From NCBI GenBank assembly GCA_002364085.1, contig DEXK01000021.1:1-64000 (forward strand): a stretch of DNA of 64,000 nucleotides. Direction: 5' to 3'. The notes beneath the pieces are model-generated. The model had not been told where the DNA came from. It saw nothing but the letters and a program-made list of their open reading frames with translations, and ran no database searches. Both the position numbers and the translations under genes were made by a program. Of the stretch, positions 17,069 through 24,390 are shown in pieces (the first letter of the stretch is position 1; each line of letters begins with the position of its first letter). The DNA is from Balneolaceae bacterium UBA3186. GTDB lineage: Bacteria; Bacteroidota; Rhodothermia; Balneolales; Balneolaceae.

Positions 17069-17329
17069 TTAGTCTTTTCCGCCTCTGGTAAGTAATACAC
17101 CAAGAAAAAGTCCGGCTACAAATGCAACACCCAAACCTTGCTCCGGATTGGCTCTAACATACCGACGAGCATTTCTGTATTCATGACGTAATTCTCTTTC
17201 CAGACGATCTTTTTCATATTGAAGTCTGTCCAGAGCTTTGTCATAACTTTCTATAGCTTTTTGCTCAAGAATGTCTCCTGCCTTTTCCAACCCTTCTTCA
17301 ATTCTTTTCTTTCTTTCTGATGTACTCAT
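17069..17329 (-). CDS. DUF883 (ElaB/YqjD-like) small membrane-anchored protein
   Basis: An 86-residue protein. Residues 1-55 form a charged amphipathic helix/coiled coil (EKAGDILEQKAIESYDKALD, then YEKDRLERELRHEYRNA). A single C-terminal membrane segment follows (GLGVAFVAGLFLGVLL), ending with RGG. The RRYVRANPEQGLGV junction matches DUF883 proteins, which in E. coli (YqjD, ElaB) attach ribosomes to the inner membrane in stationary phase. It ends 12 nt before the true prfB start, so it may be the first gene of the prfB-coaE unit. AGGA lies upstream of its ATG. Confidence 0.85.
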   Translation of the reverse strand: MSTSERKKRIEEGLEKAGDILEQKAIESYDKALDRLQYEKDRLERELRHEYRNARRYVRANPEQGLGVAFVAGLFLGVLLTRGGKD

Positions 17330-17426
17330 AATTTTCCTTATTAATAATTTTAAAAATACGAATTTGATAGCAAATTGATAGGATCAATACTCTGTAGATT
17401 CCTAAAAAATATGCTAAGTTTGATTA

Positions 17427-18554
17427 ATGAAAAATTCGATAACGAATCTTTGGTTTAAATACCTTACGTCTCATTTTCTTATATACAATACGTGTTGGGA
17501 AGATCCCGAAATTGATAGAATTTTAATTAATTCAGACTCCACCAGCGATATCCTCATGATAACGAGCGCAGGAGATAATGCGTTCGATTACCTTCTTGAC
17601 TCACCAAACGCGGTTCATTGTGTGGATATTAATCCCTATCAAACGGCTTTATTTGATTTGAAATGCGCTCTGTTTAGGCATGGAAATCATAAGTATTTAG
17701 AGCGTCTCTTTTTGACCGGAAAGAATGAATATTATCAGACTATTTTCGAATCAGTTGAACCTCTTTTAGAAGAGAACACCTATAAATACTGGAAATTTCA
17801 AAAAGAGTGGTTCAGCCCAAAAAAAGGATTTTATTCACATGGGTTAACCGGAAATTTCGCTCGATTCCTCAATTTTTTAATTGATTTAAAAGGACTCAGA
17901 GTTTCCATCAACAAAATTATAAGAGAAGAGAGTACTACCGTCAGAAAAGATATTTTTTTAAATACCATTGAACCGGTTTTGTGGAAAGGTCTAAGTAAAC
18001 ACTTATGGAAATCTGATCTGGTTTTAGGGTTTGCAGGCATTCCTGAAACTCAAAGCTCGGGTATGGTTGATCTGAATGAATATATGAGAGAGACTCTTTA
18101 TAACATATTCGTTAACCAAGGAGTGAATAAAAATTATTTCTGGCGACTTTATTTGGATGGTTACTATTCCAAAAACTGTTGCCCGAATTACCTTAAAAAA
18201 GAACACTTTGGATCCATTCGATCACAGCTTTCTAAGCTCTCTCGTTCAACCGGTACATTGACTGGTTTCTTGGATTCTACCGACAAGAAGTATTCTCATT
18301 TTATTCTTTTAGATCATCAGGATTGGCTTATTGGAAATGGAACTGATGAATTGGATAAAGAATGGGTTTCAATTCTGCGATCAGCTAAACCCAAGGCCAA
18401 AATTCTGATGAGATCCGTTCATCAAAATCTGGATTTTTTACCGACCTTTGTGAAAAGTAAAATTAAGTCATTACCTGTGTCTAAGGAATTTCTGTCAAAG
18501 AACGATAGAGTTGGAACCTACCCATCCACTTTTCTACTTGAAATTGATGTTTGA
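17427..18554 (+). CDS. btaA: DUF3419 protein, probable BtaA-type diacylglycerol 3-amino-3-carboxypropyltransferase
   Basis: A 375-residue protein of the DUF3419 family. The characteristic NTCWEDPEID lies at residues 21-30, ITSAGDNAFDYLL at 45-57 and VDINPYQTALFDLK from 66. These form an AdoMet-binding Rossmann-like core. In Rhodobacter and algae, BtaA moves the aminocarboxypropyl group of AdoMet onto diacylglycerol, making the homoserine head group of betaine lipids (DGTS). The reaction here is inferred from the family and from the adjacent BtaB-like methyltransferase, whose start overlaps its stop by 8 nt. It starts at the ATG at 17427, with no strong Shine-Dalgarno. Confidence 0.75.
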   Translation: MKNSITNLWFKYLTSHFLIYNTCWEDPEIDRILINSDSTSDILMITSAGDNAFDYLLDSPNAVHCVDINPYQTALFDLKCALFRHGNHKYLERLFLTGKNEYYQTIFESVEPLLEENTYKYWKFQKEWFSPKKGFYSHGLTGNFARFLNFLIDLKGLRVSINKIIREESTTVRKDIFLNTIEPVLWKGLSKHLWKSDLVLGFAGIPETQSSGMVDLNEYMRETLYNIFVNQGVNKNYFWRLYLDGYYSKNCCPNYLKKEHFGSIRSQLSKLSRSTGTLTGFLDSTDKKYSHFILLDHQDWLIGNGTDELDKEWVSILRSAKPKAKILMRSVHQNLDFLPTFVKSKIKSLPVSKEFLSKNDRVGTYPSTFLLEIDV

Positions 18555-19143
18555 CTCGGTAAGCTCATATTACAAAGTACATTCAAAGATCTATGATCTT
18601 ACAAGATGGAGTATTTTGTTTGGCCGAGATCGTTTACTTGAAGTAATTCCAACCGATTTCCAACCCGAAAGAGTATTAGATCTGGGTTGTGGAACAGGAA
18701 AACATCTCGTCAAACTTGCTGAGCGATTTCCTGAGGCCAAGATCATTGGAGTTGATGCCTCTAAAGAAATGCTTAACAAAGCTTCAGTTAAAATAAAGTC
18801 CTTTGATCATATAGAATTAGCTCACACTACCCTCAATACTTTTTTAAACAGCAACAATTCCTTTGATCTTATCGTGTGCTCTTATTCCCTGACAATGTTC
18901 GGAGATGATCACAATTATTTAGAATTGATACACGATTCATTAACACAAAATGGTTTGCTTGCAGTAGTCGATTTCGATCATACTCCTCTAAAAGTTTTTG
19001 AACAATGGATGAATCTCAATCATGTAGAAATTTCAGGCAGATTATTCCCCCAACTTAAAAACACTTTTCAAGAAAAGAATTCGGAAACCAAAAGCTCTTA
19101 TTTCGGATTATGGAAGTACACATTATTTCTGGGTGGCAAGTGA
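18547..19143 (+). CDS. btaB: AdoMet methyltransferase, probable BtaB
   Basis: A 198-residue class I methyltransferase. Motif I is VLDLGCGTGKHLVKLAE (43-59), the acidic AdoMet ribose contact is IIGVDASKEML and the post-motif DLIVCSYSLTMFGD is present. The N-terminus VHSKIYDLTRWSILFGRD resembles BtaB proteins, which trimethylate diacylglyceryl-homoserine to DGTS. The ATG at 18547 is chosen because it starts the family N-terminus and overlaps the btaA-like stop. An upstream in-frame ATG at 18511 would add 12 unrelated residues. The partner gene and overlap support a joint lipid pathway. Confidence 0.75.
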   Translation: MFDSVSSYYKVHSKIYDLTRWSILFGRDRLLEVIPTDFQPERVLDLGCGTGKHLVKLAERFPEAKIIGVDASKEMLNKASVKIKSFDHIELAHTTLNTFLNSNNSFDLIVCSYSLTMFGDDHNYLELIHDSLTQNGLLAVVDFDHTPLKVFEQWMNLNHVEISGRLFPQLKNTFQEKNSETKSSYFGLWKYTLFLGGK

Positions 19144-19204
19144 TGGATTGAATTAAATTTTTGTTATCATTGACACGCCCAAAAAAGCGCTTTCATTTTA
19201 ATTC

Positions 19205-20389
19205 ATGCAAGAACTACTCACAAATACAAAAACGGCTTTTAAGTATAAATCCACTAAGGATCTAAAACTTGCAAAGTGGATCTATGGAATCATGCACCAG
19301 TATCCGGATTTGGTATTGAGCATGAGTGAACTAGGAATGTTTGCCGTAGAATGGAAAATTCCATTTGCTGACCAAATAGTTTATAACACATTCTACAAAG
19401 TTTTTTGTGGAGGCAAAGACCTGAAAGATTGTATTCCCGTTGTTGATAATCTTGCTGAATTTGGTGTTGAAACTGTTCTGGATTATGGTGCAGAAGCCAA
19501 AGACTCTGAAGAGGAATACGAAGCTGTAACGGAAGAGTTTTTAAAAGCTATCCGCTTTGCCGGACGTCGTGCTTCCATTCCACTTATAAGCATGAAAATT
19601 ACAGCACTTGCGGATTTTGAGCTTTTAGAAAAATATAGTAACCCTTCCTCGGTTAAAACACCACTTGAAGTCATTGATTGGGAACGGGCTAATGCACGGT
19701 TCGATCTGATTTGCAAAACAGCTCATGAAAACGGCACCAGTATTTTTGTGGATGCAGAAGAGAGCTGGATTCAAGGCGCTTTAGATAGCATGGTTTTGGA
19801 TATGATGAAAAAGTATAATACCAAAGCTCCGATTGTTTACAACACCTATCAGATGTATTTGAAAAGTTCACGAGATCGATTGATTTCTCATCATCAGGAA
19901 TTGAAAAAAGCAGGATCGGTTTTAGGAGCAAAGATCGTACGTGGCGCTTACATGGATAAAGAATCTAAACGAGCCAAAGAACTTGGCTTGGAAGATCCGG
20001 TTTATCCTACAAAAGGTGATACAGATGATGCGTACAATGAAGCCATAATTTACAGTTTCAAGGAGCGGGATAACATGGCTTTTTGCTGTGCTACTCACAA
20101 TCGCGAAAGTTGCATCATGCTACTGGAATTGATAAAAGAAAATAAAGTTGAGAATCATCCGAATATCTCGTTTTGCCAGCTTTACGGAATGAGTGACAAT
20201 CTGACCTTCAATCTGGCTACTCAGGGCGTCAGAAGCATGAAATATCTACCATACGGTTCTGTTGAAAATACATTCCCCTACTTAGTTCGCAGAGCTCATG
20301 AAAACACTTCTATCACCAACGACGCTTCTCGTGAATATCTGATGTTAAGCGAAGAACTCGAACGCCGGGAAAAAGCGAAAAGAAAGTAA
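19205..20389 (+). CDS. putA: proline dehydrogenase (monofunctional)
   Basis: FAD enzyme oxidising proline to pyrroline-5-carboxylate. The 394-residue protein has the PRODH TIM-barrel segments: SIFVDAEESWIQGALD, then PIVYNTYQMYLKSSRDRL, GAKIVRGAYMDKESKRA and CATHNRES. It ends with YLPYGSVENTFPYLVRRAHEN, the substrate-binding YxPYG...RR signature. It lacks the P5C-dehydrogenase and DNA-binding parts of large PutA, so only the first half of proline catabolism is encoded here. It starts at ATG at 19205, 61 bp after the btaB-like gene. The gene symbol is used in the general sense; prodh would be equally apt. Confidence 0.9.
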   Translation: MQELLTNTKTAFKYKSTKDLKLAKWIYGIMHQYPDLVLSMSELGMFAVEWKIPFADQIVYNTFYKVFCGGKDLKDCIPVVDNLAEFGVETVLDYGAEAKDSEEEYEAVTEEFLKAIRFAGRRASIPLISMKITALADFELLEKYSNPSSVKTPLEVIDWERANARFDLICKTAHENGTSIFVDAEESWIQGALDSMVLDMMKKYNTKAPIVYNTYQMYLKSSRDRLISHHQELKKAGSVLGAKIVRGAYMDKESKRAKELGLEDPVYPTKGDTDDAYNEAIIYSFKERDNMAFCCATHNRESCIMLLELIKENKVENHPNISFCQLYGMSDNLTFNLATQGVRSMKYLPYGSVENTFPYLVRRAHENTSITNDASREYLMLSEELERREKAKRK

Positions 20390-20400
20390 GTAAATAGAAT

Positions 20401-20428
20401 ATTGAATATTGAACAAGGAATATTCAAT
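20401..20428. repeat. 10-bp perfect inverted repeat downstream of proline dehydrogenase
   Basis: attgaatatt and aatattcaat pair perfectly around the loop gaacaagg. No U-run follows, so it is not a clear terminator. It is the reverse complement of the hairpin core at 24347-24374 and resembles the one near 22590, so it belongs to a dispersed AT-rich family. Confidence 0.75.
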
Positions 20429-20451
20429 GATGAGTTTTAGTGATGCAGGAT

Positions 20452-20480
20452 GTCATCCTTAGCACACCTGTGAAGGATCT
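20452..20480 (+). repeat. member of the dispersed GTCATCCT...GAAGGATCT repeat family
   Basis: gtcatccttagc, a 6-nt variable part, then tgtgaaggatct. The ends match the family pattern GTCAT(T/C)CNGAG...GAAG(A/G)ATCT also seen at 22.5, 24.3 and 30.4 kb. Confidence 0.5.
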
Positions 20481-20643
20481 ATACAATCATTTACTAAACC
20501 AACTCTTATAGTTCAATATTCTGATGTCTGGCACTCACCGTGTATTGACAAAATTTTAGTTTATTTACTTATATTAATTTTCTTATTTCAATAATTGGGT
20601 TGGCTTATCAGCCACCCACTCTTTACACTATTAATCCGAAATA

Positions 20644-21135
20644 ATGAAGTTCTTTAAGTACACACTCCTTTTTCTGCTAGGAACTCTGATTCTGAATACA
20701 ATAAGTTGGTATTTCATTGGCAAAGAAAATGTTCTAAAAACTTCACTTAGCTTCTTCCATCAAGATGAACAATATTCTCCTATCGATACACTATTTATCT
20801 ACTCTGGTTACCTCGGCCCTAGTGATTTAGAGATATACGGAGATATTAGTGGAATTAAAGAGTCATTTAGAAATAATTTTTTAGCGAACCTTAAAATTTC
20901 TAGTAACGCAAATAAAGTTCAATACATTAACTCAACGGGAGAAATTTTTTCAGAACTATCCGATGGCAATATTAATTTTTTAGTAAACATTGATTATAGA
21001 TATCTCTTCAGCGCTGAGATTTATGTTGGGGTAGTTACTTCCGAATGGTATGTTGCCGAATATAAACAAGAATATGTTTGGTTTTTTGGCTGGTGGCAAT
21101 TGAAAGAGTCTGAAATTGGCTGGCCTGCAGTATAA
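20644..21135 (+). CDS. orphan membrane-anchored protein
   Basis: A 163-residue protein I do not recognise. One N-terminal hydrophobic segment (KYTLLFLLGTLILNTISWYF) is a signal anchor. The rest is predicted soluble and beta-rich, ending with an aromatic cluster (YVWFFGWWQLKESEIGWPAV). It starts at an ATG and is followed by a dispersed repeat. It stands in an accessory region with several other orphan genes. Confidence 0.65.
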   Translation: MKFFKYTLLFLLGTLILNTISWYFIGKENVLKTSLSFFHQDEQYSPIDTLFIYSGYLGPSDLEIYGDISGIKESFRNNFLANLKISSNANKVQYINSTGEIFSELSDGNINFLVNIDYRYLFSAEIYVGVVTSEWYVAEYKQEYVWFFGWWQLKESEIGWPAV

Positions 21136-21150
21136 GAAAAGTCTACTCTT

Positions 21151-21200
21151 TCCAAACTTGGCGAAAGCGTCTCACTTGCGCCCTCTTAAATATCTGGGTT
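21151..21200. repeat. dispersed repeat 'gcgaaagcgtctcacttgcgc', copy 1 (short)
   Basis: It shares the core gcgaaagcgtctca(c/t)(t/a)tgcgc and a downstream tatttctgggt-like end with copies at 22644-22724 and 23471-23566. It lies between two orphan genes. Confidence 0.55.
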
Positions 21201-21226
21201 AATACACTCTATTTATCATCTAAACT

Positions 21227-21532
21227 ATGGAAACATTCTTTTCTTTATTCTTCCTATCAAGTCCTATTCTATGGGTATTTAGTTTGATAATATTGAAAGA
21301 CTGGAAGCACTTCTGGAAATTCTTATTTGCTAACCTATTTATTTTAGCATGCTATTACTACATCATATTATATACAAGGTTGATTGATTTAGGACATGAT
21401 GAATACGGACTTGTTGCAATAGGAGCTTTTTTGTTTACTATTTCTATCCATGTGTTACTTGGATTTTTATTTGCAATGACATACAAATTTCGAAAGGCCT
21501 CATCTCATAGCTTTAATCCGGAAGATTCTTAA
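21227..21532 (+). CDS. small integral membrane protein
   Basis: A 101-residue protein with about three hydrophobic segments: METFFSLFFLSSPILWVF, then FWKFLFANLFILACYYYI and AIGAFLFTISIHVLLGFLF. A polar tail follows. No family was recognised. It starts at an ATG at 21227 and has codon use similar to its neighbours. It may form a unit with the genes around it, but 91 bp of repeat-containing DNA separates it from the previous gene. Confidence 0.55.
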   Translation: METFFSLFFLSSPILWVFSLIILKDWKHFWKFLFANLFILACYYYIILYTRLIDLGHDEYGLVAIGAFLFTISIHVLLGFLFAMTYKFRKASSHSFNPEDS

Positions 21533-21585
21533 CTGATTTTATTTATCTTGGAAAAGATGGACTCTCATTAAAAATTTGCTCTTAA

Positions 21586-22506
21586 GTGAAGAAAATTATT
21601 GCAATATTTTATGTTCTTATTCTGAGTATGAGTGCTTATTCCCAAGATACTTTTATAACCGAAGGAATAGTCATCGATATGTATGATTCAACATCTCTTC
21701 CATTTGCACCGATATTTTCTGATTCAGTACTTATAGCCCGAACAGATTCTTCTGGTAGGTTTCATATTGAATTAACCCAAAAACCCGAATTTTTGACTTT
21801 CGGATTCATAGGATATGTTCAAAGGAAAGTGCCTATTGATTCATCTGGTTTTTATACTATAAAATTAAAAAGTGTTGTAACAAGACATTTCTATGACAGT
21901 CAAAAAATTATTTTGGGAAGTGATTACCAGTTCAATAATCAAGCTATAGGTGGTTATTTTCACTTTAGTACACCCTTCATTTTTGATCAATATTTATTGA
22001 AAGTTAATTTCAATGGGTATACAAATTTCTCATCCTATGACTTTATCGAAATACAGAGCGATATAGATTACTTAGTTTCCAGATCAAAATTCGTTTTATC
22101 AATAAATTTAAATTATCTGCATTTGACTTCAGATAAGTTTACAATCGAAGAACAATCTATTGGTTCTGATCTCTATTTTGGTATTCCAATGAAATTTTTG
22201 ATTGGTTTAAGTGAAATCAGCTATACAGAGAACCTAACTAATTTTAATAGAATTGGTTTTACAGGTGGTCTACAAAGATATTTTTATCAAATCAGGTCAG
22301 ATATCAAATTTAGTGTAACCAAATACGGTAGTGCTTTTGCATATAATTCCGAATTATCGTCGAATTTATATAAAACTAGAAAATTCTATAACGATATAGA
22401 TTCTTTTATCAGTTTTAGAAAAATTGAATCTTATAAAGAAATCACTATTGGTTTAAGATATAGGTTCACTTACCATCAAAACCACGAAAGAATAAACAGT
22501 TATTAA
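21586..22506 (+). CDS. outer-membrane protein with CarboxypepD-like plug domain and small beta barrel
   Basis: A 306-residue exported protein starting at GTG, which puts the signal peptide KKIIAIFYVLILSMSAYSQ at the N-terminus. Residues about 25-95 look like a CarboxypepD regulatory-like domain: GIVIDMYDSTSLPFAPIFS, then TDSSGRFHIEL and FGFIGYVQRKVPID. The remainder is alternating amphipathic strands with aromatic ends (FYQIRSDIKFSVTKYG, then ITIGLRYRFTYHQ) typical of a Bacteroidota outer-membrane barrel. Function and ligand are unknown. It is smaller than SusC-type transporters and no TonB box was seen. Confidence 0.7.
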   Translation: MKKIIAIFYVLILSMSAYSQDTFITEGIVIDMYDSTSLPFAPIFSDSVLIARTDSSGRFHIELTQKPEFLTFGFIGYVQRKVPIDSSGFYTIKLKSVVTRHFYDSQKIILGSDYQFNNQAIGGYFHFSTPFIFDQYLLKVNFNGYTNFSSYDFIEIQSDIDYLVSRSKFVLSINLNYLHLTSDKFTIEEQSIGSDLYFGIPMKFLIGLSEISYTENLTNFNRIGFTGGLQRYFYQIRSDIKFSVTKYGSAFAYNSELSSNLYKTRKFYNDIDSFISFRKIESYKEITIGLRYRFTYHQNHERINSY

Positions 22507-22531
22507 GTACTAGATTAAGTAGAAAATTATA

Positions 22532-22640
22532 CTGTGCAGATTCTTCAGCAGTAGCCTCAGAATGACTTCCTAGCCTAAACCTAGCCACACTTCAATATTG
22601 AATATTCCTTAATCGATATTCAATATTCAAACACCTAGCC
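22532..22640. repeat. 109-bp composite intergenic repeat, copy 1
   Basis: It matches 24282-24390 over 109 bp with about seven differences and no gaps. It joins a minus-strand GTCATTCTGAGG...GAATCTGCACAG unit (22532-22570) to an AT-rich hairpin unit (attgaatatt...atattcaat) and short cctagcc words. It lies downstream of the barrel gene. Confidence 0.85.
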
Positions 22641-22643
22641 CAC

Positions 22644-22724
22644 CAACCTAGCAAAAGGGTCTCGCTTGCGCTTTTTCTTATTTATTTCTGGGTCAAAAGA
22701 CGAAGTTTTCTCCAATTGTTCTGA
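22644..22724. repeat. dispersed repeat 'tagc(a/g)aaag(g/c)gtctc', copy 2
   Basis: It shares ctagcaaaagggtctcgc, then a T-rich middle, then gttttctccaattgttctga with the copy at 23471-23566. It follows directly on the 109-bp composite repeat. Confidence 0.6.
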
Positions 22725-22782
22725 ATGAATAAAACATACGAAAGAAATACTACCTAACTTTCATTCATTTTAATTTGAGCTG

Positions 22783-23334
22783 TTATTTAGGATATCTGAA
22801 ATGATAGTTAAACGAGACTGGATATTCGGCATATTCTTTTGAAAGTACTTTGATCATATACTCTCCTACAAATGGAATTGCATTTAAACCTCGATTAAGA
22901 CCTACTTCATAATAAAGAGTATCATTTTTCAATTCCAAGGTTTGTTTATAAACATATACTGGACTACCCTGAATTGATGTTATTCCACCTATTATGAATT
23001 CTTTTTGAAAGTCAATATTAACAGAATCATTGCAATTAATTATTTTTCCAAATTCAAAATCATTATCAAGTTTTAGCTTCACAGCAAATAAGTTCTCACT
23101 GTCAAATGGTATCTCTATTTTCGATCGATCGTATTCGCATTTATCAACAATTTCAAAGGTTTCATCTTCTTTAATGCTAATAAACGCTCTAAGAACCTCA
23201 AAAGGAATTTCTATTTCTTCGATTTCAGGGTATGTGCTGCAATTGCTGCTTAACAGGAATGGAATGAGTAGAATCAGGACAAGTAAAACTTGCCAGTATC
23301 TAAAACGATTTGATCTGATGTTTTCTAATTCCAT
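22783..23334 (-). CDS. orphan membrane-anchored or lipid-anchored protein
   Basis: A 183-residue protein. A short positively charged start (MELENIRSNRFRYW) is followed by a hydrophobic helix (QVLLVLILLIPFLLSS) and Cys 33. This may be a relaxed lipobox (SSNC) or simply a signal anchor. The exported part is acidic and beta-rich (EIEEIEIPFEVLRAFISI, then YEVGLNRGLNAIPFVGEY). No family was recognised. It is the only minus-strand gene in this small patch, and repeats flank it on both sides. Confidence 0.6.
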   Translation of the reverse strand: MELENIRSNRFRYWQVLLVLILLIPFLLSSNCSTYPEIEEIEIPFEVLRAFISIKEDETFEIVDKCEYDRSKIEIPFDSENLFAVKLKLDNDFEFGKIINCNDSVNIDFQKEFIIGGITSIQGSPVYVYKQTLELKNDTLYYEVGLNRGLNAIPFVGEYMIKVLSKEYAEYPVSFNYHFRYPK

Positions 23335-23684
23335 AAGCTTCTCACATATCTTAAAAGTATAAGATTTCCCTAAGTGCTCGATAAGTAACGCTCATATTTA
23401 GAAAATAGCATATGGTTTAGTTGGATCAAAATGTGAGTAGTCTTCATGAGCCACTGTTCTATATCCACAAATCTAGCGAAAGCGTCTCACATGCGCATTT
23501 TCTTTTTTATATCTATTAAAAGGCTGAGTTTTCTCCAATTGCTCTGAACTAAACTGTGCAGAATCTTATCTAGAATAATCCGAAAGAAGAAACGTTAATT
23601 TTATAAGCCATTGAATATTCTAAGTTTCTTCTTATTCTCATTAACACTTATTTGTTATATTTTAATAAGAAAATTATTCTTCTT
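23335..23684. other. 350-bp intergenic region with a dispersed repeat and an inverted repeat
   Basis: No gene is supported. It contains repeat copy 3 at 23471-23566. It also has a perfect 10-bp inverted repeat, aagaagaaac/gtttcttctt (23584-23593 with 23624-23633, 30-nt loop), and an AT-rich stretch before the lipoprotein gene at 23685 that probably holds its promoter. Confidence 0.55.
23471..23566. repeat. dispersed repeat 'ctagcgaaagcgtctcacatgcgc', copy 3, joined to a ctgtgcagaatct end
   Basis: It shares the gcgaaagcgtctcac core with 21161-21180 and the ttttctccaattg(c/t)tctga end with 22644-22724. It then runs into aactaaactgtgcagaatct, the same junction that precedes the composite repeat at 24282. 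Repeat units are thus joined in different combinations. Confidence 0.6.
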
Positions 23685-24239
23685 ATGACATACAAACTCA
23701 CTTCAAAAAAGGTAATTTTTATTCTATTAATAGTAATTATAGGTGGTTGTAACATTTTTGGTGTAAGTGATTTAGAAAAAGGGACGTTTCATGCATTTAT
23801 GGAGGGTGATGAAAGCAAAACTTTTCATGGAGAAGCAGTCTTTGAAGCAATTACCTATTGGTTAGAACCCAACTATCTTTTTGTTCTTAGAGATTATTCA
23901 CAAACTAATTACAAAACAATTACTTTCTGGAGAACGCCTATACTTAAGAAAGGTACTTATGATATAGGAAATCATAATAATCCTGATGAAGTTAATTCAG
24001 ATATGATTCTTGTTGATTATTCTGAATTTAACATAGAGAATGATCATAGACAGAAATATTATTCTAAAGGAGGAATTTTAAAAGTTACATCTGTAAGTAA
24101 AAATTCTTTTACAGGATCTTTTAATCTAGAATTATTTCGAAATATTAATGGTCTGGAAGAGATTATTGATACAAAAGAAATCATACTTTATGGTACTTTT
24201 CATGCAGAACGAGGAGACACAGGTTATACCATTTTCTAA
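23685..24239 (+). CDS. orphan lipoprotein
   Basis: A 184-residue protein with a lipoprotein signal (KKVIFILLIVIIGGC, lipobox IGGC). This start is chosen at the second ATG (23685) because it directly precedes the charged n-region MTYKLTSKK; an upstream ATG at 23652 would add a second hydrophobic stretch. The mature part is a mostly beta 140-residue domain: GTFHAFMEGDESKTFHGEAV, then GGILKVTSVSKNSFTGSFNLEL. This recalls DUF6252-like or calycin-like surface lipoproteins, but I cannot assign it. It is flanked by repeats. Confidence 0.65.
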   Translation: MTYKLTSKKVIFILLIVIIGGCNIFGVSDLEKGTFHAFMEGDESKTFHGEAVFEAITYWLEPNYLFVLRDYSQTNYKTITFWRTPILKKGTYDIGNHNNPDEVNSDMILVDYSEFNIENDHRQKYYSKGGILKVTSVSKNSFTGSFNLELFRNINGLEEIIDTKEIILYGTFHAERGDTGYTIF

Positions 24240-24281
24240 GCTTCTATCAACAGTTCTTTATACTGAAGTTCCTGAACTAAA

Positions 24282-24390
24282 CTGTGCAGATACTTCGGCA
24301 GTAGCCTCAGAATGACTTCCTAGCCTAAACCTAGCCACACTTCAATATTGAATATTCCTTGTTCAATATTCAATATTCAAACCTCTAGCC
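24282..24390. repeat. 109-bp composite intergenic repeat, copy 2, overlapping the end of an ABC transporter gene
   Basis: About 94% identical to 22532-22640. Its AT-rich unit forms a perfect 10-bp stem (24347-24356 with 24365-24374). Its last bases include cta (24385-24387), which is the TAG stop codon of the minus-strand ABC transporter gene. Confidence 0.85.

Noticed and set aside
17415..17422. TAAGTTTG matching the Bacteroidota -7 promoter element just upstream of the btaA-like gene
   Set aside because: It would place the transcription start at the ATG itself, and no -33 TTG element is found at the right spacing.
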